A stretch of 64,000 nucleotides of DNA. It comes from Pseudomonas sp. FeN3W (GTDB taxonomy: Bacteria; Pseudomonadota; Gammaproteobacteria; Pseudomonadales; Pseudomonadaceae). This document shows positions 25,963 to 35,066 of the stretch, one piece after another. The notes below the pieces were generated by a model, which saw only the letters and a program-made list of their open reading frames with translations, was not told the DNA's origin and made no database searches. The stretch is taken from assembly GCA_030263805.2 (NCBI GenBank), contig CP136010.1, positions 124,001 through 188,000 of the forward strand, written 5' to 3'. The stretch's first letter is position 1. The number at the start of each line of letters is the position of its first letter. Position numbers and translations under genes: made by a program.

Positions 25963-27288
25963 ATGGACCTGTTCAGCCGCGAACCCGTCGCCCAGCCACT
26001 TGCCGCGCGTCTGCGCGCAGCCAGCCTCGACGAATACGTCGGGCAGGAGCATCTGCTTGCCCGTGGCAAGCCGTTGCGTGAGGCGCTGGAGCAGGGAGCG
26101 TTGCACTCCATGGTGTTCTGGGGGCCGCCCGGGGTCGGCAAGACCACCCTGGCGCGGCTCTTGGCCAAGGTCTCCGATGCCCATTTCGAGACGGTTTCCG
26201 CCGTGCTCGCCGGGGTCAAGGAGATTCGCCAGGCGGTGGAGATCGCCAAGCAGCAGGCGGCGCAGTACGGCCGGCGGACCATCCTGTTCGTCGACGAAGT
26301 GCACCGCTTCAACAAGTCCCAGCAGGATGCCTTCCTGCCCTATGTGGAAGACGGCACGCTGATCTTTATCGGCGCCACCACCGAAAATCCTTCCTTCGAA
26401 CTCAACAACGCGTTGCTTTCCCGTGCCCGCGTCTATGTGCTGAAAAGCCTCGACGAAGCGGCCTTGCGCAAGCTGGTGGCGCGCGCGCTGACCGAGCCCA
26501 AGGGCCTCGGCGAGCTCAACCTCACCCTGCCGGAGGAGAGCTTCCAGATGCTGCTGGCGGCGGCGGATGGCGATGGGCGGCGGCTGCTCAATCTGCTGGA
26601 GAACGCTTCCGACCTGGCCGAGCAGGGCGGAGTCATCAGCACCGACCTGCTGCAGGACCTGCTGGGTGACAGTCGCCGTCGTTTCGACAAGGGCGGCGAA
26701 GCGTTCTACGATCAGATATCGGCGCTGCACAAATCGGTGCGTGGCTCGAATCCGGATGCCGCGCTGTACTGGTTCGCACGCATGCTAGATGGCGGCTGTG
26801 ACCCGTTGTACATCGCTCGCCGAGTGGTGCGCATGGCCAGCGAAGAAATCGGCAATGCCGACCCCCGCGCGCTGCCGCTATGCCTGAACGCCTGGGACGT
26901 GCAAGAGCGCCTGGGCAGCCCGGAAGGGGAGCTGGCCGTGGCGCAGGCGATCGTCTATCTCGCCTGCGCGCCGAAGAGCAACGCCGTCTATACCGCGTTC
27001 AAGGCGGCCATGCGCGATGCTGCCGAGAACGGTTCGCAGGAAGTACCGCTGCATTTGCGTAACGCACCGACCAAGCTGATGAAAGAACTCGGCTACGGCA
27101 ACGAATATCGCTACGCCCACGACGAACCGGATGCCTACGCGGCGGGCGAGGATTATTTCCCCGAAGCCATGGAGCCGCGGCGTTACTACCATCCGGCTCC
27201 ACGCGGCCTGGAAAGCAAGATCCGCGACAAGCTCGAGCACCTCGCCCGGCTCGACCGCGAAAGCCCCATACAACGGAGAAAGGAATGA
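25963..27288 (+). CDS. rarA: Replication-associated recombination ATPase RarA
   Basis: 441 residues. AAA+ protein of the clamp-loader class with Walker A FWGPPGVGKTTLARLLA, Walker B TILFVDEVHRFNKSQQDAFLPYVE, sensor 1 IGATTENPSFELN and a C-terminal tetramerisation domain (LHKSVRGSNPDAALYWFARMLDGGCDP). RarA (MgsA) acts at stalled replication forks with SSB. Its stop overlaps the crcB start as ATGA. Confidence 0.95.
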   Translation: MDLFSREPVAQPLAARLRAASLDEYVGQEHLLARGKPLREALEQGALHSMVFWGPPGVGKTTLARLLAKVSDAHFETVSAVLAGVKEIRQAVEIAKQQAAQYGRRTILFVDEVHRFNKSQQDAFLPYVEDGTLIFIGATTENPSFELNNALLSRARVYVLKSLDEAALRKLVARALTEPKGLGELNLTLPEESFQMLLAAADGDGRRLLNLLENASDLAEQGGVISTDLLQDLLGDSRRRFDKGGEAFYDQISALHKSVRGSNPDAALYWFARMLDGGCDPLYIARRVVRMASEEIGNADPRALPLCLNAWDVQERLGSPEGELAVAQAIVYLACAPKSNAVYTAFKAAMRDAAENGSQEVPLHLRNAPTKLMKELGYGNEYRYAHDEPDAYAAGEDYFPEAMEPRRYYHPAPRGLESKIRDKLEHLARLDRESPIQRRKE

Positions 27289-27659
27289 TCCGCATGGCTT
27301 TCGCCGTCGCCTGCGGCGGCGTGATCGGGACCCTGTTGCGCTTTGCCCTGGCGACCTGGGTCAGCGCGCAATGGCCGCGGCATTTCTATCTGGCCACGTT
27401 GGCCGTGAATCTGCTTGGCTGTCTGCTGATCGGCTATCTCTATGCCACCTTTCTCGCCCGGCCGGACATTTCACCCGAGCTGCGTGGCGCACTGATCATC
27501 GGCTTTCTTGGCGCACTGACGACCTTCTCCAGCTTCTCACTGGACGCCCTGCGGCTGCTGGAAAGCGGCCAGCTGGCGACTGCCTTCGCCTATGTCGGCG
27601 GCAGCGTGTTCGGTGGCCTGTTGGCGGCCTGGGCCGGGCTGGCGCTCGCCAGGTTATGA
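27285..27659 (+). CDS. crcB: Fluoride channel CrcB/Fluc
   Basis: 124 residues with four hydrophobic helices and the family motifs GGVIGTLLRFAL, LAVNLLGCLLIGYL and GFLGALTTFSSFSLDALRLLE. Fluc dimers export fluoride from the cytoplasm. The start overlaps the rarA stop, so expression is coupled to it. No fluoride riboswitch was recognised upstream, unlike many crcB genes in other bacteria. Confidence 0.93.
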   Translation: MIRMAFAVACGGVIGTLLRFALATWVSAQWPRHFYLATLAVNLLGCLLIGYLYATFLARPDISPELRGALIIGFLGALTTFSSFSLDALRLLESGQLATAFAYVGGSVFGGLLAAWAGLALARL

Positions 27660-27731
27660 ACCGGCGCCTGTTCACAGTAAACTTCGCTCCCTCTTCGCCC
27701 TTCATCCAAGCTTTCACAGACGAGACCCACC

Positions 27732-29012
27732 ATGCTTGATTCGAAACTGGTACGCACTCAGCTACAGGACGTGGCGGCCCGCCTGGCCACCCGTGGCTAC
27801 CAGCTGGACGTGGCGCGCATCGAAGCGCTGGAAGCTCAGCGCAAGACCGTGCAGACCCGCACCGAACAACTCCAGGCCGAGCGCAACGCGCGCTCCAAAT
27901 CCATCGGTCAGGCCAAGCAGCGCGGTGAGGACATCGCGCCGTTGCTCGCCGACGTGGATCGCATGGGCTCGGAACTCGAATCCGGCAAGCAGGAGCTGGA
28001 CCGCATCCAGACCGAACTCGACCAGCTGATGCTGAGCATTCCCAACCTGCCGCACGAGTCGGTGCCGGTCGGTGCGGATGAGGACGAGAACGTAGAGGTT
28101 CGCCGCTGGGGTACACCGAAGACCTTCGACTTCGCCGTTCAGGATCACGTCGCCCTGGGCGAGCAGCATGGCTGGCTGGACTTCGAAACCGCGGCCAAGC
28201 TGTCCGGAGCCCGCTTCGCCCTGATGCGCGGTCCGATCGCCCGCCTGCATCGCGCGCTGGCGCAGTTCATGATCGACCTGCACACCCGAGAGCATGGCTA
28301 CGAAGAGGCCTACACGCCGTATCTGGTACAGGCCCCGGCGCTGCAGGGAACCGGTCAGCTGCCGAAGTTCGAGGAAGATCTGTTCAAGATCAGCCGCGAA
28401 GGCGAGGCGGACTTCTACCTGATCCCGACCGCCGAGGTGTCGCTGACCAACATCGTGGCCGGCGAGATTCTCGATGCCAAAGAGCTGCCGCTGAAGTTCG
28501 TCGCCCACACACCCTGTTTCCGCAGCGAGGCCGGCGCCTCCGGGCGCGATACCCGCGGCATGATCCGTCAGCACCAGTTCGACAAGGTCGAGATGGTGCA
28601 GATCGTCGAGCCGTCCAGGTCCTTCGAGGCGCTGGAAGAGTTGACCGGTAACGCCGAGAAGGTGTTGCAACTGCTGGAACTGCCTTACCGCGTGTTATCG
28701 CTGTGCACCGGCGATATGGGCTTCGGTGCGACCAAGACCTATGACCTGGAAGTCTGGGTGCCGAGTCAGGACAAGTACCGCGAGATTTCTTCCTGCTCCA
28801 ACTGCGGTGATTTCCAGGCGCGGCGCATGCAGGCGCGTTATCGCAATCCGGAAACCGGCAAGCCGGAGCTCGTGCACACCCTCAATGGTTCGGGCCTGGC
28901 GGTCGGTCGTACCCTGGTCGCCGTACTGGAGAATTACCAGCAGGCCGACGGAAGCGTTGTGGTACCCGACGTGCTGAAACCATACATGGGTGGTATCGAA
29001 GTCATCGGCTGA
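27732..29012 (+). CDS. serS: Serine--tRNA ligase
   Basis: 426 residues. The N-terminal long coiled-coil arm (about 30-105) binds the tRNA-Ser variable arm. Class II motifs follow: motif 2 FRSEAGASGRDTRGMIRQHQFDKVEMVQ and motif 3 LNGSGLAVGRTLVAVLENYQ. It charges tRNA-Ser and tRNA-Sec. Standard length. It lies 72 bases after crcB, and cysG follows. Confidence 0.98.
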   Translation: MLDSKLVRTQLQDVAARLATRGYQLDVARIEALEAQRKTVQTRTEQLQAERNARSKSIGQAKQRGEDIAPLLADVDRMGSELESGKQELDRIQTELDQLMLSIPNLPHESVPVGADEDENVEVRRWGTPKTFDFAVQDHVALGEQHGWLDFETAAKLSGARFALMRGPIARLHRALAQFMIDLHTREHGYEEAYTPYLVQAPALQGTGQLPKFEEDLFKISREGEADFYLIPTAEVSLTNIVAGEILDAKELPLKFVAHTPCFRSEAGASGRDTRGMIRQHQFDKVEMVQIVEPSRSFEALEELTGNAEKVLQLLELPYRVLSLCTGDMGFGATKTYDLEVWVPSQDKYREISSCSNCGDFQARRMQARYRNPETGKPELVHTLNGSGLAVGRTLVAVLENYQQADGSVVVPDVLKPYMGGIEVIG

Positions 29013-29132
29013 GGCTGCGGCGCTGCGTCATCGCGGTTCGGCATCAGGCCGGATCCTTGATATTCGACAAGGGGCATCGCGGCCGTAATGGCTGTGATGC
29101 CCTTATCACCAACGACCCTCCAGGATTCGCCC

Positions 29133-30527
29133 ATGGAATACCTCCCGCTGTTCCACAATCTCCAAGGCCGCAGGGTGTTAATCGTCGGGGGCGGTGAGAT
29201 TGCGCTGCGCAAGGCGCGGCTGCTGAGCGAAGCCGGAGCACGGCTGCGGGTGGTGGCGCCGAGTATCGAGGCGCAACTGGCCAAACTGGTAGAGGCGGGC
29301 GATGGCGAATGCCTCGATCGTGGCTATGACCCGCAAGACCTGCAGGGCTGTGTGCTGGCCATCGCAGCCACCGATGACGAGCCGCTGAATGCCGCGGTTT
29401 CGCAGCACGCCAATGCGTTGGGTATGCCGGTCAACGTGGTCGACTCACCGCAGCTGTGCAGCGTGATCTTCCCGGCTATCGTCGACCGCTCGCCGCTGGT
29501 GATTGCGGTTTCCAGTGGTGGCGATGCACCGGTGCTGGCGCGGTTGATCCGCGCGCGTATCGAGACCTGGATTCCGGCAGCCTACGGCCAGCTGGCCGGG
29601 CTGGCCAAGCAGTTCCGCGCTCAGGTCAAAGCCAAGTTTGCCAATGTCCAGCAGCGGCGGGTGTTCTGGGAGGAAACCTTTCAGGGACCGATCGCCGAGC
29701 AAGCGTTGGCCGGTTGCAGCGCCGAGGCCGAGCGCCTGCTGGCGGAGAAGCTTGCCGGTGCAGCGCCGCGCACACTGGGCGAGGTCTATCTGGTAGGTGC
29801 CGGCCCGGGCGATCCCGACCTGCTGACTTTCCGTGCCCTGCGCCTGATGCAGCAGGCCGATGTCGTGCTCTACGACCGTCTGGTTGCTCCGGCGATCATC
29901 GACCTGTGCCGGCGCGATGCCGATCGCATCTACGTCGGCAAGCAACGTGCGGATCATGCTGTGCCGCAGGAGCAGATCAACCGGCAGCTGGTGACACTGG
30001 CCAAGGAAGGCAAGCGCGTGCTGCGGCTCAAGGGCGGTGACCCGTTCATTTTCGGCCGGGGTGGCGAAGAAATCGAAGAGCTGGCAGCCAACGGCGTGCC
30101 GTTCCAGGTGGTGCCGGGCATTACCGCCGCCAGTGGCTGCGCGGCCTATGCCGGTATTCCGCTCACTCATCGCGATCATGCGCAGTCGGTACGTTTCGTC
30201 ACCGGGCATCTCAAGGATGGCAGCTGCGATCTGCCCTGGGCGGAACTTGCCGCGCCAGCGCAGACGCTGGTGTTCTACATGGGCCTGGTGGGCTTGCCGG
30301 TGATCTGCCAGCAACTGATTGCCCATGGGCGTTCGGCGGATACGCCTGCGGCGCTGGTGCAGCAGGGTACCACCACCAATCAGCGAGTCTTCACCGGAAC
30401 GCTGGAAACCCTCGCCCAACGTATCGCCCAGGAGCAGGTGCAGGCACCGACCTTGCTGATCGTCGGTGAAGTGGTTCAGCTACGCGAGAAACTGGCCTGG
30501 TTCGAAGGCGCTCAGGCGAGCGCCTAG
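29133..30527 (+). CDS. cysG: Siroheme synthase CysG
   Basis: 464 residues from ATG 29133, the expected start MEYLPLFHNLQGRRVLIVGGGEIALRKA. The N-terminal half is the NAD-dependent precorrin-2 dehydrogenase/ferrochelatase with a Rossmann GGGEIA and the Ser-Ser-Gly-Gly-Asp-Ala-Pro loop. The C-terminal half is uroporphyrinogen III methyltransferase (VYLVGAGPGDPDLLTFRALRLM, ending VGEVVQLREKLAWF). It makes siroheme for sulfite and nitrite reductases. It ends the block that is collinear with P. aeruginosa. Confidence 0.96.
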   Translation: MEYLPLFHNLQGRRVLIVGGGEIALRKARLLSEAGARLRVVAPSIEAQLAKLVEAGDGECLDRGYDPQDLQGCVLAIAATDDEPLNAAVSQHANALGMPVNVVDSPQLCSVIFPAIVDRSPLVIAVSSGGDAPVLARLIRARIETWIPAAYGQLAGLAKQFRAQVKAKFANVQQRRVFWEETFQGPIAEQALAGCSAEAERLLAEKLAGAAPRTLGEVYLVGAGPGDPDLLTFRALRLMQQADVVLYDRLVAPAIIDLCRRDADRIYVGKQRADHAVPQEQINRQLVTLAKEGKRVLRLKGGDPFIFGRGGEEIEELAANGVPFQVVPGITAASGCAAYAGIPLTHRDHAQSVRFVTGHLKDGSCDLPWAELAAPAQTLVFYMGLVGLPVICQQLIAHGRSADTPAALVQQGTTTNQRVFTGTLETLAQRIAQEQVQAPTLLIVGEVVQLREKLAWFEGAQASA

Positions 30528-30541
30528 CGGGAGATCGAGGC

Positions 30542-30569
30542 TATCTGCGCCGTTTCAGCGGCGCAGATA
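30542..30569. terminator. Hairpin between convergent cysG and erbR
   Basis: An 11-base perfect stem, TATCTGCGCCG with CGGCGCAGATA and a six-base loop, overlaps the last codons of erbR. There is no T tract, so termination strength is uncertain. Confidence 0.5.
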
Positions 30570-31220
30570 AGCGGTGAAATCGATGTCCCCGGCAGAGAGA
30601 ATCGCCTGAACACGGTTATGCACGTTGAGCTTGCGCAGAATCGCCGAGACGTGTGCCTTCACCGTAGTCTCGGCGATATCGAGGTTGTAGGCGATCTGCT
30701 TGTTCGACTCACCCTTGGTCATGCGCTCGAGCACCAGCAGTTGCTTGCGCGTCAGCGCCTGCAGCAGCTCTGGCGGGATCGACGGCTCGTTGTGATGGGA
30801 GTGGCGGCTGCTCGGCTTCTGGCTGCGGATGATGTCCGAAGGCAGGTAGACGTTGCCGTTGAGGATTTGCTCGATGGCGTCGGTCATCTGCGCCCGCGGC
30901 GAGGATTTGGTGATGAAGCCGACCGCGCCATAGGTAATGGCCTGCAGCACGATCTGCTTGTCCTGCTCGGCCGAGACGATCACCACCGGAATCGTCGGCG
31001 CCTCGTTGCGCAGGTTGATCAGGCCGTTGAGGCCGTGCATCCCGGGCATGTTCAGGTCCAGCAGCACCAGATCGAGATCGTCGTGCTCCAGCGTCAAGGC
31101 AAGGGCGCTGTCGAGGTCGGCAGTTTCGAGAATTTCGCTGTCGGGGAAGCCGTCGCGAATGACGTTATGGATGGCTTCACGGAACAGCGGATGGTCGTCC
31201 GCAATCAGGATCTTGTACAA
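30555..31220 (-). CDS. erbR: NarL/LuxR-type response regulator, ErbR/AgmR (PedR1) type
   Basis: 221 residues. The start is TTG at 31220, supported by GAGGTGA upstream and by the family N-terminus MYKILIADDHPLFREAIHNVI. Receiver domain with phosphoacceptor Asp55 (LVLLDLNMPG) and conserved Lys (GFITKSS); C-terminal HTH LTRKQLLVLERMTKGESNKQIAYNLDIAETTVKAHVSAILRKLNV. AgmR/ErbR activates PQQ-alcohol dehydrogenase genes in P. aeruginosa and P. putida. No kinase is adjacent. It follows the ABC/CXXCW genes on the same strand. Confidence 0.85.
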   Translation of the reverse strand: MYKILIADDHPLFREAIHNVIRDGFPDSEILETADLDSALALTLEHDDLDLVLLDLNMPGMHGLNGLINLRNEAPTIPVVIVSAEQDKQIVLQAITYGAVGFITKSSPRAQMTDAIEQILNGNVYLPSDIIRSQKPSSRHSHHNEPSIPPELLQALTRKQLLVLERMTKGESNKQIAYNLDIAETTVKAHVSAILRKLNVHNRVQAILSAGDIDFTAYLRR

Positions 31221-31266
31221 GGCCGGTCACCTCTTTGTTGTGATTATGGTGGGGGCATGGGGTGAA

Positions 31267-31830
31267 CTACTCGTCGCCAGGCAGGGGCTCCGGCGTAGCA
31301 GGGTGCAAGCGCAGGCCCGCCTGTTCCCAGCCATCCACCCCGTCTCGATACCAGTACAGTCGTTTGTAGCCCAGCCCATGTGCGCGCCTGGTGGCGTTCC
31401 AGCCGAGCCAGCAGTCCGAGCGGCAGTAGAAAACCAGCGGCCGCTCCTGATCGCCCCCGCTCACGCGGGCCAGATTATCGCTGAAATAGCTGGCCCACTG
31501 CGGTTGCAGATTTCCATCGCCGGTGTTCGCCAGCCAGATGCTGCCCGGCAGGTTGGCGTGGGGCTCGCTGTCTATGAAGCGACCAGCCAGCCACTGGCTG
31601 CGATATACGTCCACCAGCACCACGTCAGGCTCCTTCGCGAGCAACGCCTGCAGAGCCGCGGTGTCCAGCGTTTGCGCGCCCTCGGCGGTTGCCGGCGTCG
31701 GGCTGCGGTATTGCGTCTGGCGGTAACCCTCGGCAGAGAACAGCGCGAGCTGCTCTTCGGCCACGGCAGTCACGGACATGCCGAAACCAGGCAGCGCGGC
31801 GATCAGCAAGGGCAGCAGCGACCTGAACAT
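31267..31830 (-). CDS. PQQ-associated CXXCW-motif rhodanese-like protein
   Basis: 187 residues from ATG 31830 with signal peptide MFRSLLPLLIAALPGFGMSVTAVA. A rhodanese-like fold ends in PLVFYCRSDCWLGWNATRRAHGLGYKRLYWYRDGVDGWEQAG, containing the CxxCW signature of a family found with PQQ-dependent oxidation genes. The cysteine pair may carry out thiol or sulfur chemistry in the periplasm; the real reaction is unknown. It has its own upstream gap of 103 bases with a copy of the TACCAARGKAGKAG motif. Confidence 0.85.
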   Translation of the reverse strand: MFRSLLPLLIAALPGFGMSVTAVAEEQLALFSAEGYRQTQYRSPTPATAEGAQTLDTAALQALLAKEPDVVLVDVYRSQWLAGRFIDSEPHANLPGSIWLANTGDGNLQPQWASYFSDNLARVSGGDQERPLVFYCRSDCWLGWNATRRAHGLGYKRLYWYRDGVDGWEQAGLRLHPATPEPLPGDE

Positions 31831-31914
31831 AGTCCGTATTCCATGGCGTTTTGATAGGTCGATTACAGAGCAATGGGCTTGTCTTTTAAATCCTACGATG
31901 GAGGGGAAAACCGG

Positions 31915-31928
31915 TACCAAAGTAGTAG
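31915..31928. promoter_or_regulatory. TACCAARGKAGKAG motif, copy 1
   Basis: TACCAAAGTAGTAG in the gap upstream of the CXXCW gene (minus strand). One of four copies in the window, each in a promoter region of the PQQ locus and all on the same strand. The regulator is unknown; ErbR is a candidate. Confidence 0.6.
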
Positions 31929-31933
31929 ATCGC

Positions 31934-32725
31934 TCAAGCTGAGCGGCGCAAGGCTGCGTGTTGTGGGTTGAAGCTGAGCACCGCCAGAAGGCTGAACAGC
32001 AGGGTCAGCCCGAGGCAGACCATCAGTGCGGTCGGCGCCAGGCGCAGATAAAGCGCATGACGGACCAGCTCCACCGCGTGAGTGAAGGGATTGAGGGCGC
32101 AGATCCAGTACAGCCACTCGCTCGCCTCACGCATCTTCCACAGCGGGTAAAGCGCCGAGGAGAGAAAGAACATCGGAAAGATGACGAAATTCATCACGCC
32201 GGCGAAATTTTCCAGCTGCCGAATGCCGTTGGAGAGCAGCAGGCCCAGGGCGCTGAGCAGTAGTGCCACCAGCAGCAGGGCGGGCAGGGCGACGAGCAGT
32301 CCCAGTGGTGGAGGCTGTACGCCGTAGAACCAGGCGATAGCGAGAAAGGCATAGACCTGCAGCAAGGAGATCAGCGCCGTGGCGACGAGTTTGCTGGCCA
32401 GCAGAAAGCTGCGCGGCAGCGGACTGGTCAGCAATACGCGCATGCTGCCCATCTCGCGGTCGTAGACCATCGACAGTGAACCCTGCATGCCATTGAACAG
32501 CAGGATCATGCAGGTCAGCCCCGGCACGATGTAGGTCTCGTAGGTGATGTAGGTGTCGTACGGCTCGATGATGGCGATGCCGAGCGCCGCACGAAAACCG
32601 GCGGCAAACACCACCAGCCAGAGCAGCGGCCGCACCAGGGCGCTGAAGAAGCGCGAACGCTGCTGCACGAAGCGCAGCCATTCGCGCAGAACGATACCGC
32701 GCAGGCATTCCCAGTAGATGATCAT
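31934..32725 (-). CDS. ABC-2 type permease of the PQQ-associated ABC system
   Basis: 263 residues with six hydrophobic segments and the ABC-2 pattern GMQGSLSMVYDREMGSMRVLLTSPLPRSFLLASKLVATAL. Such permeases normally export. ATG 32725 overlaps the ATPase stop as ATGA. It corresponds to the permease of the system named PedA1A2BC in P. putida, reported as needed for rare-earth-dependent growth at low metal levels. I cannot assign the individual Ped letter with certainty. The substrate and even the direction of transport are open. Confidence 0.85.
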   Translation of the reverse strand: MIIYWECLRGIVLREWLRFVQQRSRFFSALVRPLLWLVVFAAGFRAALGIAIIEPYDTYITYETYIVPGLTCMILLFNGMQGSLSMVYDREMGSMRVLLTSPLPRSFLLASKLVATALISLLQVYAFLAIAWFYGVQPPPLGLLVALPALLLVALLLSALGLLLSNGIRQLENFAGVMNFVIFPMFFLSSALYPLWKMREASEWLYWICALNPFTHAVELVRHALYLRLAPTALMVCLGLTLLFSLLAVLSFNPQHAALRRSA

Positions 32726-33591
32726 GAGCGTTTCCGCTCCGAATCGAGGAGCGCGCGCGTGCCGTGAGCCGCCTCTGGGTTGGAAGCCGACATCGCGTGC
32801 ACGGTTTCGATGGTGCGCGGCGTGCTGTCCAGCACGGCACTCTGGTGGCCGAGATTGCTGCCGGCGCCGTGGGCCTCGTTGCCGGTCAGTCGTGCAAAGC
32901 TCGCGGCCAGGTCTTCACCCTCGGTCGCCAGGTCCGCGGCACGGCCTTGGGCCACCAGGCGGCCGCGGTTGAGCACCAGCAGATCGTCGTCGGCGCGAAC
33001 TTCATCGAGCAAATGCGTGGTCCACAGCACGCTCATGCCCTGTTCCTGGCAAAGCATGCGGACATGCTGGTTGAGCGCCTGGCGGCTGGCGGGATCGAGG
33101 CCGGCGCTGGCCTCATCGAGCAACAGCAGCTCGGGCCGGTGCAACAGGGCACGGGCGATTTCCACTCGGCGACGGTGACCACCGTTGAGTTCGCGCACCT
33201 TGCTGCGTCGCCGCTCGCCGAGCTGCTGGCGCTGCAGTTCCAGCTCGATGCGTTCGTTCGCCACGGCACGTGGCATGCCATGCAGCGCCGCGTGGTAGCG
33301 CAGGTTCTGTTCGACCGTGAGGTCCAGGTCCAGTGTGCTCTGCTGGAAGACCACACCCAGGCGCGCAAGGGCCTTGCGCGGCGTTTCGCGCAGATCGAAG
33401 CCGGCGATACGGATCTGCCCCTGCTGCAGGTCGTACAGCCGGGTCAGCAGTGCGATCAGGGTCGACTTTCCCGCTCCGTTCGGCCCGAGCAATGCCGTGA
33501 AACGTCCTTGCGCTGCAGTAAAACTCACCTCGTCCAGTGCCCTTCGCTCACCGTAGGCGAACGCGACATCGCTGACCTCCAGCGCAGTCAT
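32722..33591 (-). CDS. ABC transporter ATP-binding protein of the PQQ-associated system
   Basis: 289 residues. Walker A is LLGPNGAGKSTLIALL, the signature is LNGGHRRRVEIARALLHRPELLLLDEASAGLD (with NGGH in place of SGGQ), and Walker B is included in it. It pairs with the ABC-2 permease by ATGA overlap on one side and overlaps the beta-propeller gene on the other. The tail after about residue 240 (ARLTGNEAHGAGSNLGHQSAVLDSTPRTIETVHAMS) is longer than the minimal domain and of unknown use. Confidence 0.88.
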   Translation of the reverse strand: MTALEVSDVAFAYGERRALDEVSFTAAQGRFTALLGPNGAGKSTLIALLTRLYDLQQGQIRIAGFDLRETPRKALARLGVVFQQSTLDLDLTVEQNLRYHAALHGMPRAVANERIELELQRQQLGERRRSKVRELNGGHRRRVEIARALLHRPELLLLDEASAGLDPASRQALNQHVRMLCQEQGMSVLWTTHLLDEVRADDDLLVLNRGRLVAQGRAADLATEGEDLAASFARLTGNEAHGAGSNLGHQSAVLDSTPRTIETVHAMSASNPEAAHGTRALLDSERKRS

Positions 33592-34559
33592 GGTGCGACC
33601 ACCACGCCCCAGGGATAGCGGCCGACTTTGATCGACTTGGTGACCTTCAGCTTGTCCACGTCGATCACCGAAACGTCGCCGCTGACGCCGTTGGTGGTCA
33701 GCAGCAGGCTTTCGTCAGGATTGAACGCCATGTGCCAGACGCGGCGACCCACCAGCAGGTAGTCGAGCACCTCGTAGGTCTTCGCATCGACTACGGCGAT
33801 GTGATTGGCCGGACCGAGCGCGACGAAGGCGTACTTGCCGTCGGAGGTGAGCTTGATGCCCACCGGCTGGACCTTGTCCGGGTGCACGCCCTTGATCTTG
33901 AAGGTCAGCGTCTTGAGGATCTCGCGCTTATCGACGTCCACCACGCTGACCGTGCCGCCGATCTCGGCCGAGGCCCAGAGCAGCTTGCTGTCCTTGGTGA
34001 ACTCCACGTGGCGAGGGCGCTGGTCGACCAGGGTGTTGTCGACCAGTTCGTTGGTGCTGGTATCGATCCAGTGCAGCATGTTGGTGGTTTCGCTGGTGTT
34101 GACCGCCCACTTGCCGTCCGGGCTCACCCCCATGCCCTCAGGCTCGACGCCGACGTCGATCTGCGCCAGCACTTCTTCCTTGTCGACATCAACCACGGTT
34201 ACCAGCGCGTCGTCTTCATTGGAGATGTACAGCCACTTGTTGTTCGGGTGCAGGGCGAACTGCTCGGGATCGGCGCCCGACGGCAGCTGCTTGATGATCT
34301 GCCGCGTGGCCAGGTCCATCACCTGCACGGTGTCCGAGTCGCTGGCGCAGATGTACAGCAGCTTGTTGTCATGGGAGAGCGTGAGGCCGCGCGGGCGCAT
34401 GCCGACTTCCAGCGTCTCGACGGTTTCCATCGTGTCCAGGTTGATCACGCTGATGCTGTCGTCTTTCTCGTTGGAGACGTAGGCGGTGGCGGCGACAGCC
34501 GAGCCTGCGGCAAGGCTGAGGGCAATGGCGATGGCGGACGCAAGGGCAGTTCTGGGCAT
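33588..34559 (-). CDS. PQQ-associated YVTN beta-propeller protein
   Basis: 323 residues with signal peptide MPRTALASAIAIALSLAAGSAVAA. Repeats of the YVTN type (AYVSNEKDDSISVINLDTMETVETLEVGMRPRGLTLS and similar units about every 42 residues) predict a seven-bladed periplasmic propeller. It lies between the SEL1-like and ATPase genes in one operon, so it probably works with the ABC system, perhaps as a binding or docking part. No catalytic residues are evident. Confidence 0.85.
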   Translation of the reverse strand: MPRTALASAIAIALSLAAGSAVAATAYVSNEKDDSISVINLDTMETVETLEVGMRPRGLTLSHDNKLLYICASDSDTVQVMDLATRQIIKQLPSGADPEQFALHPNNKWLYISNEDDALVTVVDVDKEEVLAQIDVGVEPEGMGVSPDGKWAVNTSETTNMLHWIDTSTNELVDNTLVDQRPRHVEFTKDSKLLWASAEIGGTVSVVDVDKREILKTLTFKIKGVHPDKVQPVGIKLTSDGKYAFVALGPANHIAVVDAKTYEVLDYLLVGRRVWHMAFNPDESLLLTTNGVSGDVSVIDVDKLKVTKSIKVGRYPWGVVVAP

Positions 34560-34577
34560 GGTTGGACTCTCTTGTCG

Positions 34578-35066
34578 TTATTGTGTGATGGGGGCAGTGG
34601 CGTCGCTGCTGTCCAGCTGACGCAGATAGTCTTCGGCTTCTTCCTGGCCGCCGGCGGCTGCGCGCTGCAGCCAGTGGCGTGCGGCGACCTGATCGGCTTC
34701 GACGCCACGACCTTCGGCCAAGGCGACGCCCCAGTGGTAGCGCGCCAGGCTGACATAGCTGGCATCGTCCGGTTGCTCCGCGCCTTGCTTCAGCAGTTCG
34801 GCGGATTTGCGCAGGTCCGGCGCCATGCCGCTGCCGCTCTCGTACATTTGCGCCAGCGAGATCATCGAGTAGACGTCGCTCCAGCGCGCCACGCAGTCTT
34901 CGAAGATCGCCTTGGCGGCATCGAAGTTGCCGGTCTTCGCCGTCACGTAGCCGTAGAGACATTTGATGCGCTTGGGGCTGTCGACATAGGCCTCATAGCC
35001 CAGCTCGTCGGCGCTGGCGGGCTGTGTGGCAAGGCCGAGCAGGGCGGCTGCACCGAGACGGATCAT
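34578..35066 (-). CDS. Exported SEL1/TPR-like repeat protein
   Basis: 162 residues from ATG 35066, overlapping the upstream stop as ATGA. A short signal peptide (MIRLGAAALLGLATQPASA) precedes helical repeats of SEL1 type, for example AQMYESGSGMAPDLRKSAELLKQGAEQ and RYHWGVALAEGRGVEADQVAARHWLQRAAAGGQEEAEDYLRQL. These repeats mediate protein contacts. Its conserved place within the operon suggests a partner role for the binding protein or propeller. Specific function unknown. Confidence 0.75.
   Translation of the reverse strand: MIRLGAAALLGLATQPASADELGYEAYVDSPKRIKCLYGYVTAKTGNFDAAKAIFEDCVARWSDVYSMISLAQMYESGSGMAPDLRKSAELLKQGAEQPDDASYVSLARYHWGVALAEGRGVEADQVAARHWLQRAAAGGQEEAEDYLRQLDSSDATAPITQ

Noticed and set aside
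27240..27284. Fluoride riboswitch before crcB
   Set aside because: crcB overlaps rarA, leaving no untranslated leader in which a riboswitch could lie.
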